Source: Phallusia mammillata
Lineage: Eukaryota; Chordata; Ascidiacea; Phlebobranchia; Ascidiidae
Length of the DNA: 64,000 nt
Direction of reading: 5' to 3'
Assembly (NCBI GenBank): GCA_003260075.1
Contig: QLIY01000117.1
Location: forward strand, 172,500 to 236,499
Positions 1 to 15,800 of the stretch are shown piece after piece. The translations under genes and the position numbers were made by a program. Numbering within the stretch: the stretch's first letter is position 1; the number at the start of each line of letters is the position of its first letter. The notes beneath the pieces are model-generated. The model searched no databases, had not been told where the DNA came from, and saw nothing but the letters and a program-made list of their open reading frames with translations.

Positions 1-2
1 CT

Positions 3-137
3 GAAAAGTTGCTGAAAAAGTTGGGCATTGAGTTTCGTGAATCAAAAACTCCTGCTACATACAATCCGTCAGCTTTTGAAAAAATGGAACCTGCTGTTTC
101 TCCAACTGGTTTGTCTCAATTATCTAGTTTATCATAA
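3..137 (+). CDS. C-terminal exon of an unrecognised upstream gene (partial)
   Basis: An open frame runs from base 3 without interruption to a TAA at 135-137 and encodes 44 residues beginning EKLLKKLGIEFRES and ending GLSQLSSLS. The composition is protein-like, with a charged amphipathic start and a Ser/Pro-rich end. The 5' part lies outside the window. I do not recognise the family. A truncated hAT-like element starts about 35 bases after the stop, so the 3' UTR is short or contains transposon sequence. It could also be a chance open frame, but length, composition and the clean stop favour a real last exon. Confidence 0.45.
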   Translation, partial: EKLLKKLGIEFRESKTPATYNPSAFEKMEPAVSPTGLSQLSSLS

Positions 138-170
138 ACACTGCAGATACGGTTTTGTATACATACATAC

Positions 171-219
171 AGTGGTGGGATTCAATTTTTTGTCAGCTGG
201 TTCGCTGATCTCATAAAAC
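171..219 (+). mobile_element. Truncated hAT-like MITE, CAGTGGTGGGATTC family
   Basis: The 5' terminus CAGTGGTGGGATTCAA and about 35 bases of interior match the longer copies at 39911-40091 and 46042-46216. The rest is missing, because the next MITE (220-715) begins at base 220. Confidence 0.5.
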
Positions 220-715
220 TAGCGATGTACCGAATATTCGGTTTGCCGAATTTATTCCGTCGAATCGGCCATTTTTACAAAGATTCGATTTCGGTCGAAT
301 AATTTGTTGTGATTCAGCCTAAACCGAATCTTTTATGAACACAAATATAAACCGTAAAACGTATCTTTTCTGCTCAATGAGGTGTCACACCATTCCTTAA
401 ACTACGCCATAATTAAAATCACGACAACTGTTATGATTTTTATATATTATCGTTTTAACCACCTTGGACAAAAAGTCAGAAATTCATTGGCAGGCTGGCA
501 ACCATGACTGAGGCAACCTTAAACCCCAACACAACTATCGTGTTGTGTAGCTCCACTGTTTGCCTGGTAGAAAAACTTGTGTTTTCATGTCAAACGCGTA
601 GCTTACGCCTTCGCGTGACGTCATAAAAGATTCGATTCGGCCGAATTTATTCGGCAAAACTGCTGAATATTCGATTTCGGCCGAACCCAAATTTAGCCGA
701 TTCGGTACATCTCTA
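220..715. mobile_element. hAT-like MITE, GATGTACCGAAT family
   Basis: The ends are inverted: TAGCGATGTACCGAAT at the left and ATTCGGTACATCTCTA at the right. The interior contains further palindromic GAATATTCGG / CCGAATTTATTCGG blocks. A 63-bp relative at 55090-55152 has perfect 8-bp target duplications. No convincing duplication is visible around this copy. It carries no coding capacity. Confidence 0.6.
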
Positions 716-807
716 GTACACATATTAAGTGCCAGAAAGTTCAGCCCTACTAAGTTCCTTTGATATACCTAAGTGTCTTAAAATATTATTTGTAACTTTA
801 CCCACAG

Positions 808-4627
<3,820 letters not shown>

Positions 4628-4631
4628 AAAA

Positions 4632-4637
4632 AATAAA
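4632..4637 (+). promoter_or_regulatory. Candidate poly-A signal of the LDLa GPCR
   Basis: AATAAA five bases after the receptor stop codon. It is very close to the stop, so a downstream site could be used instead. Confidence 0.3.
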
Positions 4638-4695
4638 AACAAACTCAACCAAATGATAACTCGTAACTATTTGCTGCAGTTACAAAGTATTAAAC

Positions 4696-4979
4696 CAGGG
4701 GTTGGCAACCCCTGGCACGTGAGGTGGTGTTTCATGGCACACCAAACGCTTTGGGTGCTTATATTAAAGCAACAATTACCTTTTACACTGCTTGTTTTCA
4801 GTTTTGTCATGTCATTGTCTCAAATTTCAGCCTTACGAGCACAAAACACAAAACTTATTACTGATTTCTTTATTATTGATGTCTGCTGGCACGAACCACT
4901 TTTATTTAGAAAAACCTTGGCATGCGATGAAAATAACAAGTAAATTGCCACATGTCGCCTAAAAGGTTGCTGACCCCTG
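4696..4979. mobile_element. hAT-like MITE, CAGGGGTTGGCAACC family
   Basis: It starts CAGGGGTTGGCAACCCC and ends GGTTGCTGACCCCTG, as inverted termini. The flanks TATTAAAC and TACTAAAC are an 8-bp target duplication with one difference. A second copy at 25540-25828 shares the GGCACG subterminal sequence. It has no transposase. Confidence 0.8.
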
Positions 4980-6879
4980 TACTAAACCATGTTATTGTTA
5001 GTCTGTTTTTACTATGAAAAAATGCTTCTGCAAATAATTTTTCCGAGGTGTGGTGTTATTTGAAAAATATTTGTGTGCATATAATAATAATAAGTTGTAC
5101 AGAAGTGTTCTTTATTCACTTGACTACAATATTTAATCAGAGCAAGTTATAAAGATTGTTATTTACAAAAGAAAATCGGCATTCAGGCATGAAGCAAGGT
5201 TAAAAATGAAAAGTTAAAAAGCATCTCAAGATGTGCGTCGCTACATTACAATAGTGAATAAAACTCATTAGTTTCATTGTTAACACATCAAGATAAGACA
5301 AAACAGAGTAAAGTCACATTTCAGGAATGTTTTGATACCTTTATTCTTTATTTAGCAGCACCTAAACAATTTTTTTTGTAAACACTGACCTGATTCAAGC
5401 CCTTATTGTAAAACCAGATTTGGTAAACAAAACACTTGTAGATTCAGATTTACTTTGGAAACAAATTGCAGAACTATAGCTGAACTACAAAAGAAAACAT
5501 ACATTGCAAAAAAACTATTTTCGTTTAGTAGGGGACATTATCACTGAGGAACAAACCACTTAAACCTATTGTTTGCACTGGAATAGCCACAAATTTTATA
5601 ATCTCTTGCTTGTCTAAAACTTTGCCCTACCATCCAAATACACAAAGATACTTACATGTATCAACCACCATAAAAACAAAATAGAAGGTAATTACTTAGT
5701 TTTCTAACCAAAAATGTATGAAAAACGACTATAGTGGTTATACCATGATATTAGTTTGCTATGAACAGTCGGCTTTGTTGTTCTAATAAACAAACCAACA
5801 AATATTTTGTTTGGTTACTGTTAAAAGATTGACCAGTATTTTGAACTGAAAAGTATCAAAACATATCGGCTGAAGTAATACATTATTCCAATTTTGTAAA
5901 ATCTCAAGTAAACCCAGTTTTAAGAACAAAAAAAGATAAAATAAAAGTTACACTAATAATGGTGGGCTTAATGGAGAAATTTACTCACTGTTTAACCCAC
6001 CCTAAACTTTATTCAAATTAATTTTTGAGGCACAAAAGCCCATGTTCAAATATATGTTTATTACTAATAGTAAAACAAGAGTTTTTATCAGCATAATATA
6101 TGTCTGTTTCGTAAAAAAAAATAACACCCATAAGTTTTGGTTGCAAATCTTTTGAAACTAAACTATAACTGCGATTACCGAATATAATTAATAAAAGTTT
6201 AAAAATCGATATTACACAACTTTTTAAAACCCTCTCAGGTGATCTGACAATTGGAAAATACGGTTTGTGTCATCAAACAAACAATGTCATAATACTAAAG
6301 CGGGGCCAACTAAAAGTCTACGAAAGCGCCGTTTTTTGGTGAACAACAACAAAAACGCAACTAATTACTGTTTAGGGTTGGGGTTCTCTAATACCTTTTT
6401 GTTGTGTACCAAAATTTACCTAATCAATACTTTATACAGCAAGTAATCAATTTTTAAAAACTTTTACATTAGATGACCCTTTAACGCCACTTTCATAGTT
6501 TGTTTTGGCCACCTAGCGGCTGTTACTATAACAACCAGACTATTTTTGCTGCGTTCTTTGCGAACTTTATCAAGTTAATATTGTTTTACTGTAAAGCCTT
6601 ATTTTACAAACTTAGTTCTGCTTTTGCTATATCGGAGTTGACAGAGACACAGAAAATAAATTAAGATTTGCTACGAACACCAGTGATACAAGGTTTTTAG
6701 GTCCTGTTTGACTAACAACAACACAACAGCTTCTTGGATATAAGTTTATAGACTATTCTGGATATAAGTTTTTTGCCAAAAATAAAGTGGAAACCAATTT
6801 TCTGAGAGGTGTAGTTGCTATAGAACTTTCAGTAAGGTATGATTAAACTGAAGTGGTCTATTATTGGGACGTAAACGTC
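4980..6879. other. Intergenic, AT-rich, no gene seen
   Basis: Between the GPCR locus and CCDC146 there is no ORF with protein-like composition and no splice-consistent exon on either strand. The 3' end of this interval must contain the CCDC146 promoter and 5' UTR. I recognise no promoter element in it. Confidence 0.5.
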
Positions 6880-9800
6880 ATGAGCTCAAACTTTCCAACA
6901 AACGATGACCAAGAAGGAGATGAATCTCAGGAAAGTCGGCCAATCTCTGCGTTGGCACCAACTGTTCGGTTACAAGAAGAAAGTCAGGTTGAAGTAACTG
7001 CAAGTCCAGCATTTCAATGTCTTGAAGAGGTATGTGCTGTTAAAATATATAAAATGTATTACTAAATTCTGCAAGTTGTTTGTCAGATCAGATTGGTTAA
7101 GGTTGCTGAATGTCATTAAACCAGTTTTGTTTGTTTTTTAGTTGTTTGAGGCAGGAAAAGTGACTGGCACACGAATGGCAGAACTGAAGGCAAAGTACAC
7201 TGCCCTTCATGACATGCTAAAACAGTAAGTTGGTTTTATTACTTGTTATGTGAATCCTACTTTATATTTTTATTTTTCATCATGTACTAAAGTCGCGAAA
7301 CGTTGTTTCACTTTTTACAATTGACTTAATTCACATAATTGTATTTATCTATTTGCAATCTTTTAGAACCAGGGAGTCAGAAAGTAAGTTATTGCAAGAT
7401 GCAAAAAGTTACACAGTGGAATTGGAAGGCCAGCGACAAGACCTTGAAAGGGTAAGTTTTAATGTTTAAAGTGTTTTCTCTATAATAGATCACTTAAAAT
7501 TCCAACAGTTATATATTTGGCTTTTTAAGAATGTCAACTTATCGTTCATATATTATTCTAATAGATGTAAGTTCAGAAAAAATCTGTCAGTCACCCTTTA
7601 GTTTTAATGATATATATATATTTCGCAAGAAAAATTTCTGCTTGTTTGCAGATACTGATGATGCTGTAAAGGCGAAATATGTATATATTTAAAACTAAAG
7701 GGTGGACAATTAAGTGTTTTTCTGAAGTTACATCTATTGCTATAAGGCTCATTAGTCTTCATCCACCAAGCAACGAACTGGGTGATTCCAGCTTTAAGTT
7801 TCAATAAGGTAGTGATGGGATGATACCAGGTTTTGAATGAGTACTGATACCGAGTCCGGTAATTACGAGTATTATTCTAATAGGGTTAAAGTTTGAAACA
7901 AATTAAAGTTGGTTTTCGAATGTTCTTAGGCTGACCACTTTCCAGAAAACATCGATTCTGAGGTTGGCAAACTCCGTCAAGAACTTTTAAAACGTCACAA
8001 TGAGATTCAACAAATTGAAGAACGGGAGTATGAACTGCAATATAAAATAACAGCGTAAGTTCTTCTGTATAAGTCACAAGAAAAGCGGTGATACTAAAAA
8101 CTGCATGTTAACGCATAATACCACATGCTACTGCATGCTACCTCACGTTATCACACGGCAAGAAGTTAAAGGACTTGAATATGCTTTTACAAAATATAAT
8201 TTTGCCAACTTTTGACAGCGCTAACGGTTAAAGCTATTCGAGTTGGGTGAGGATTTGTAATTAAAATAATACTAGAATCTGGTCTCAAACAAGACAATCT
8301 AAGCCACTTTATCTACGGCAAGTAGAATAAGTCATGTTTGTAACAATTATGTTATGTTAAGGGTTTATGGGTAAGTGTGCTGACGTTAATAGTTTTCAAA
8401 GCAATATCTCAATATTTTTGTTACACTTCAAATATTTAATTGAAGTTTTTAACAATTTAAGTTTGGTTAGCTATGAGAATTTGTGACTAAGGTTCAATGC
8501 CATACCAAATAGGCTGTGTGCTAATAAAGTAATATCTCACACACTTTGTTAGATTTACAACACAATTCCAATGTTTAATTTCAGTCTTCAAGAGGAAGAT
8601 CGTTTGTTGAAACGTGAATATGAGAGAATTCCAAAACATGATGAAGTGGAAGCTAAGAAACGAGAAATTGAAAACCAAACTGAACTGGCTAAAAAAGAAA
8701 ATTCACAAAGGATTAACGAACTAAAAAATCTAAAGGTATTAATCAAGATTTCGGTTTTTGTTTTTTCTGCAAACACTGCTACTAAGTTATGTGACAATCA
8801 TGTGAAAAACAGAAAAATTACAAAATATAAAAACAATCGCAGTTATATAAAAAAAAAGCAGGCTATAATTATCACAGATTACAGATAACTTTATTTTATC
8901 AAATTCAGTATTTTTCATGCCAAGTACTAAACCATAACACCAGTTAAAAAGCTATTGTGGTTAATGACAATAACAAAAACATGGCAAAATGAAGTTACTA
9001 ACAGTGAGTCTGTGCAAGTTGATTTATCAGGCAATGTTTGGTCTTCCAACAGTGTGTCATTGCATGCTCACTTCTACTTGATAAATATTATCATGTAAGC
9101 TATAAGGTAAGTATAAACTGTACTTTTACAGAAATCGTCTTGAACCCATATGCACTTAATACAGACAATTCCTTTGCGGTAAATGTATACTAGACTGAAG
9201 TTTTCAGTACACTTTATAACGAATAACACAAACTGATTTAGTTGCACTGGATGCTTCAGTTTACTGAGTTATGATTATACATACAACAGAAATCGTCCTG
9301 AACCAATGTGCGCTCAATGCAGATGATTCAAGTTACAGGAAATTATAGTAACTGAATCTTGCAGTGCGCCTAAATCAATCTGTGTTTTTTCATATTGCAA
9401 TGTATTGTAAATAATATTGATTTCACCAGTTTAATGGCATCCCCAGTTCTTGTTCAAAAACTTCAGTTTACTAAGTTATATAAGGTTAGTGTCTGCAAAT
9501 CTGGTTGTTGTTTTTTCAGGAAGATTTGGAAAACAAGTTACGACAGAATGGACTCGATGCGAAAGAACTTGAAGCTAAACGTGAAGAGATGGAATCGATA
9601 AAAAATGATCTCGTTCAAATCCATGGAATCCCAACACAAATATCCAAAGAAATTGACAAAATTAATCGACAAAAACAGTAAGATAAAAAAATTTAGTTTT
9701 ATTCATGAACAAACAAACGCTATTAAATTCTGATGTGGAAATGTCTGCTATATGAATAAACATGTGTCTGTAACCGAACAGTTACTATAATCATGTAACA

Positions 9801-12800
9801 AATGTATATACCTTGGTTAAATCGGATTGGTTAATCACATAATTAGTGTGGTAAGGCTTTAACTAATCGACATCGGTTAGTCCGGATCTTCACCGAGTTT
9901 GGACAAAACTTGGAAACAAATGATTTGTAATGTGATAGTAAGTAACTAATCGTTATCGGTTAATCTGGATCTTTGCATAATGTGAACTGTACTTATCTCA
10001 ATTATAGGGAAATCAGCAAGAAGCAAGCTGAATTAAATTTAACTTGCAAAAATCTGGAAGCTGAAATACAACTGGTTGAAGGAAAGAAAAGCAGAATTGA
10101 AGAAGAAAAGGGAGAGGTGAGACTTTATGTAAAAAGCAAACAAACAAATATCATGCTGCTGAAACGTTTCAACAAAAAAGCTTGTTCATTTTTACGCTTA
10201 TTCGGGCCATTATATTCATCACCAAACTTATGAACAGATCCATGTATAGCAGTGGTTCCCAAACTGGGGTGCGCAGTCCTTTAAGGGTCCGTGAGGCAAT
10301 TTTAAGGGGACCGCGAAGTGGTTGAAGTAATTCTATAATTCTCAACTTGTGCCACTAAATAAGTTTAAATCAAAGTAGTATTAAAAATCGACTGTCTCCA
10401 TTGCTAAACAAAAGCCTTTATTGTATGACAACTTTCAAAAATGCAGTTGTTTGCGCACAATCGTAATGCGTTTTGTCTTTTCTGTGACGTCACAAGCTGT
10501 CTTTGGATGATTTTTTTGCCAATTTTGCACAACTAGCTAAAATCCTGCAATCAACTTTCGTTTTTATGAAATACACATTTAGGCTTAAGGACCGCGAGCA
10601 CTCGAAATAATGGCAAAGGGACCGTTTTGAAAAATATATGAAAAAGTTTGAGAACCACTGATGTATAGTGTCCTGAACTTTATTCTAATCATAACAACAC
10701 TTATTTAAGTGTTTAGGTAATTTGCTTTGTGCAAAAAGCTACACAAAGGTTTTTGATTTTGCACATTTACATTTTTAGTTTAAATGACAAAGCCAAAGAA
10801 TTGTTCAAACACTTCACACACACACATGTATTGTTGATTGTTGCACTGATATTTTGTAATGTTTAGGTGGAAGAGGAACTTGACTACCAACGTTCCTTAC
10901 TTGAAGGGAAGGAGCGCGAATACAACAAACTTATGAGAGATTTTGAATTTGAAAAAGAGCGAGAAGCTGTCCTACTTGGCGACAGGTGAGGATTTAATGT
11001 TTCCTACATTTTAGAGTATGTTTATTTCTAGTGGTGGGATTTAAATTTATTGTCAGCTGGTTCTATCACAAAAGTCATATTTTTCAGCTTGTTCTGTTGT
11101 AAAAAGTCTATTGACTTGTTTTATGTTTCAGAGCATGTTTCTATGCTAGTGTTGCATATCAATATTCACCATTAGTGTTAAATGAATATGTTGACCTTAA
11201 GTAAAAAACGTATTTAAAACCTCCCAAATAATCAAACATATATGCAATATTGAGCAAGTTTATCTACGGACTGTTTCTTTTCATTATCTATTTGTTAAAG
11301 GCTTTGTTCCAGAGCATGTTTATACCCCAGTGTTGTATACAAATATTCACCATTAGTTTTCAAAAATAACAAATAACAATCAAACATATATGCAGTAAGT
11401 TTATGTACAGACTGCTACTTTCCATTGATTAATCATGGGGTTTTCTTTGTCCAATCTTGACTTGATTGGTTTTAAAGTTTGTTTGACATAATCCAGAGCG
11501 TCTCTGGATCTTTCACTTCGTCACACTCAACTTGAGAAAAAGACCGGACATGACACTCTGACTCGAAAGCAAAGGGAGAAAGATAGAGATTTGAGGCAAC
11601 TGAAAAAGTTGGAGCAACAATTAAGAGTTGCCAATGATGCACTTTTACATCAACAAACTATTAAGGAGAAGGTTAAAGATCAGGTAAAATGAAAACAAAT
11701 TTTGAACAAAAGTGTTTTTCACCCTTCTCTGTACATTTTGTTTGGAGCAATATTAAGAACGTCTAAATCACAAGCTCTGCTCTTATGCCATTCTAGTATA
11801 ATTGAGTAAACAAACGAGCGATTTTAACATCTTTAGTATTCAGCCAGAGCTAGAGCGCTGTTTTCAACATTTTGCGTGTTTACAAAAAAGTCCAATCTAT
11901 TTGAGCATTTGTTACATCTATCCCACCCATAAACAGCCCCAAAAAGTACCATTGGTTGACTGCACAAACTCGTCTAATATTAAATGTTACAAGTTTGCAT
12001 AAAACGCATCACAGAGAAACAGGACAACTGTTGGTTCATGCCGAATATTGCCCATCTCGGCAGTTTTATAGCTGATGTATTGAGGTGTTAATGTTCGATT
12101 CCAGGTTGATCTTGTTCCCAAGGATGACGGATCGCTCCACGAGAAGCGGAAACAACTTCAGGCTGAAGTTGACGAAGCAAAACGAAAACTCGGACAACAG
12201 GTGAAAGATAAATGTCCTTTCCCTTTGTTTATCGTGCACTGTACTACGCGCATTCGGTGTGATTTACCCTGATGAAGGCGACCTGTATAGGACGTCGAAA
12301 CGTCGGAATGACATAAATTTGCGAGGAGAGCTCTATAAACTTAATAACAGATGCCGTTACATTCACAATGGACTTTTCAAAATTTGCAATCTACTTAAAA
12401 AACGCATCAAAAATTTAAAAATGTTGACGGTTAGCGCGTAATCACAATAACATCAAGATTCAATCCCAGATACCCATTTTAAGCTGATATTCTTACACGG
12501 GTTGAGGAGATGGGGGGAAGATTGCCTAAAAACGCAAATTAACACATGGTAGTGGTACTGCACCGTCAACAGGTTTAAGTTTATCCATTTTTAGAGTTGC
12601 CCGACCGGGGTTGATTAAGTTAAAATAATACACTAGGGTTGTATGTTTAAGTAGCGTATTCAACACTAACTTTTGTGGCGTTAGTCTGGTTGGTTTGAAA
12701 TTCCAGGTTTTGCAGCCAACAATTTTGAGGACTTTACATTTTATTTAAGCGCTGCTCATTGAAATAGTTTCGCCAAAAAAGGGAAAATATCTTTTGTGGA

Positions 12801-15800
12801 ATGTGAGCAACTACTTTGTATCTACCAGTGTCCGTTGTATTAGTGGCAAACGAATTTTAATTTGTCGCGCAGAATTCCCTTACTTCGGTGGAGCAAGTGA
12901 AAGTTGACGATTGCATTCACGAAGAGGAGAGATTGATCAAAGAACAGGAAAACCTCAGATCAGCTGTCGGAGATTTAACGAGACTCGCACAGATTAAAGC
13001 GGATGAGAGAGAGCAAAAGTCCCGGGACTACATGAGAGCAGAGGTATTGTTTTGTTGTTGCTGCTAAGTGGTTTAAAATAACATGTCAGCATTTTCATTT
13101 GGCTAATACGATAAACATCTACGTGTATGTGACATCACAATACTTATTTGTCAACGTCACAATCTGTTTCCTAGCAACGAGCGAAGCGGGCCGAGCAGGA
13201 ATTGAAAAGCAAAGACCTTGCGATTAACGATCACAAGAAGAAAAACATCGAAGTCCAAGTTCGTCTCCAAGAGTTTGCAAAGCTCTATGACGTCATAAAG
13301 GTAGGTTGTGACGCGCAATTTTGTTTGTGACGTCAGTAATGGTGTGATTGTCTTGTAGAATGAGCGAAACAAATGCGTGAATCAGATTCAAGCGAGCGCG
13401 CAAAAGTCGGCAGAGATGAAAGAAAAGATTAAAATTCTCGCAAATGAAATCGAGATTCTGCGAACAACCGTCACAAACATTGAAAGGTGAATGTTATTAA
13501 CCGATGTAACTTGTGTCGAAGGTACAGGGTTCAAATCCCACCGTCCCCCACCTGCACAAAACCTTGTATGACCAACTAAAGTGCTTTTCTCCCAATTCAG
13601 GAACTTGCAGAAAGCGAAACTGAAGAAAATGAACTCTCTCGTTCTCCGCGATTCGCTGCGTAACGAGAGAGCAAAGGCGCTTGCTCTTGAGAACGAATTA
13701 AATGAGAAACGGGAACAGTTAAAGATGCAAATCGGGAAGTTGAACACGCTGAACAACCAGGCTGAGGAGGGGATGGTACAGCTGCGGAAGAAGTACGAGA
13801 CAGCAGTGCAGCACAGGAACGACAGGTGGGTGGCGATCAGGTTGATTGGTAATTACGATTGCTGGACTGTATGGGTTTTGCTTACAACATATCCATTGTT
13901 GAGCTGATTATTCCATTGTTACCCGGTTGGAATAAATTGTTAACATTTAAATGTGGTTGAACTAGTATGGTCCTCTGACCTTAACTGGGTTGGGTGATGA
14001 TGTTTACTTTTTTTGTTAAACGCCCAAGACCGAGGTGGGAATTAAACCCTCAACCTTGCGTTTTCGTACAACCACCGGCTGTTTGGTGTTTTTGTTGCAA
14101 ACGCAGTAAACCTCGGTTAATCCGGACCCGAAAAATTTGGCCATATTAGGGGGAAAATGGATTACCCGATGTCGATTAGTTAAAGCCTTACCACATAACA
14201 AATCATTTACCTCAAGTTTTGTCCAAATTAGGTGAAGATCCGGATTAACCGAATCCGGTTTACCCGTGGTTTACTGTAACTCGTTTACGCTCCACAAAAA
14301 AGTCTCATTAACGAGCCAATTGCGTCCAACCCATACATATTGTGTTGCCCATTAATGGACAGCCACATTTCAACGCAGTCAAATTTGACGAAACCTGCCC
14401 AACTTATTTTACAGAGGAGTTCAGCTTGTGGAGCGCGAAGAGGAAGTTTGTATTTTCTACGAGAAGTTCAACATCCAGGAGACGATGATCAGGAACGGAA
14501 ATGTTTCGGTTCAAGCAATGGAAGAGGAAATCCGGTGAGAAATCGTGTTTTCGGTCAAAATGTTTGCTGGTTTTTGTTGCTGCGTTTTATCCGTGATTTC
14601 ACCAAGAAAGAGTAACGTGTCCATTTTCTTAAATCCTGGAATATTTTTGAACATGTGGTATAACTTTCGACCCCAGTGAAAACAGGGTAAACTACCTTTT
14701 CCGACTTTACTTCATAAGTTTATCCAGTAACCGCTTTTTCTATTCAAGTCAATAGTGTTTTCTTTGTTTTCTAAAGAGGGTTTTGCTTAAAATATTCCCC
14801 TGCTAATCAATGTTAAATCGTCTTTATGTTACTTTGTTTTTTTTGCAGTTTTCTTAAAATGCAGTCGTCGGAAGAACAGCGACAAATCAACCTTGGCAGA
14901 AAAAATAAACCGAACATCAGAAATCTCCACAACGAGATGGCAACCCTGCAAATTCAAGTGAGAAATGTGGATTTCAAAAATTCACAAAAGCTTCTGGGGC
15001 CTGAACCTGACGTTTTTTTAAAAAAAAATAGAGACCGAATTTTACGATCGAAAATGAAATTTTTCAAAATGGAATTGCGACACAAGTATGTTTAAAGCCA
15101 GGCCCGAACCAAGCTTGTTTTAATTGAATCCGAAGGCATAGCTGCAAATCTGTGTGAAACATCATTACGATTAAGTGTATTGGGACATTAGATCGGCGAT
15201 ACACATTGTCCGAATTAAGCGAAGATCCGGATTAAGCGATGAACATTAGTTAAAGCTCACCACATTACAAATCATTTGTATCTCTAGTTTTGTCCGAATA
15301 AACCGAATCCGGTATATGCGCCCGTCACTCAAACCTTCATACAACATTGAAACATCGCACTCCAGGTTTTAATCACTTCTTCATCTTTTCAGCTCTCCCA
15401 GTGCCAGGATCGGATGAGAGAACTCGAGAAACAACTGGAGGATCCGGATAAACCGGGTAGAGTGAGACTACTCCAAGGAAAGGATCCGAATCCAACCGAA
15501 CTCCGCACGATGATTGAAAAGGTGAAAATAAAAACAGCATATGTGTATGACAGTACGCGTCAAGTTATCAAGGTTGTGTGTTCAAACCCCAACCCGTCCT
15601 ACTTGAAAACAAAGACATAAAAAGAAAAACTGGAATAATGTCATGCAACATTTGCACAATTTTACTCTTTCAGCTTGAAATCCGATTGGCCGAAAAGGAA
15701 GAACAACTACTGGAGCGTGACCTGGTGTTTGAGCAGTCGTCACGGTTGACTGATCGCGTCAACAACAAGGTTAACGTTGGAAAGGACGACTCACTTGTGC

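Noticed and set aside
535..723. 62-residue minus-strand ORF
   Set aside because: Lies wholly inside a palindromic MITE.
729..807. GTG start at 729 for the GPCR
   Set aside because: GTG is not a normal start in animals; an in-frame splice acceptor at 806-807 explains the open frame better.
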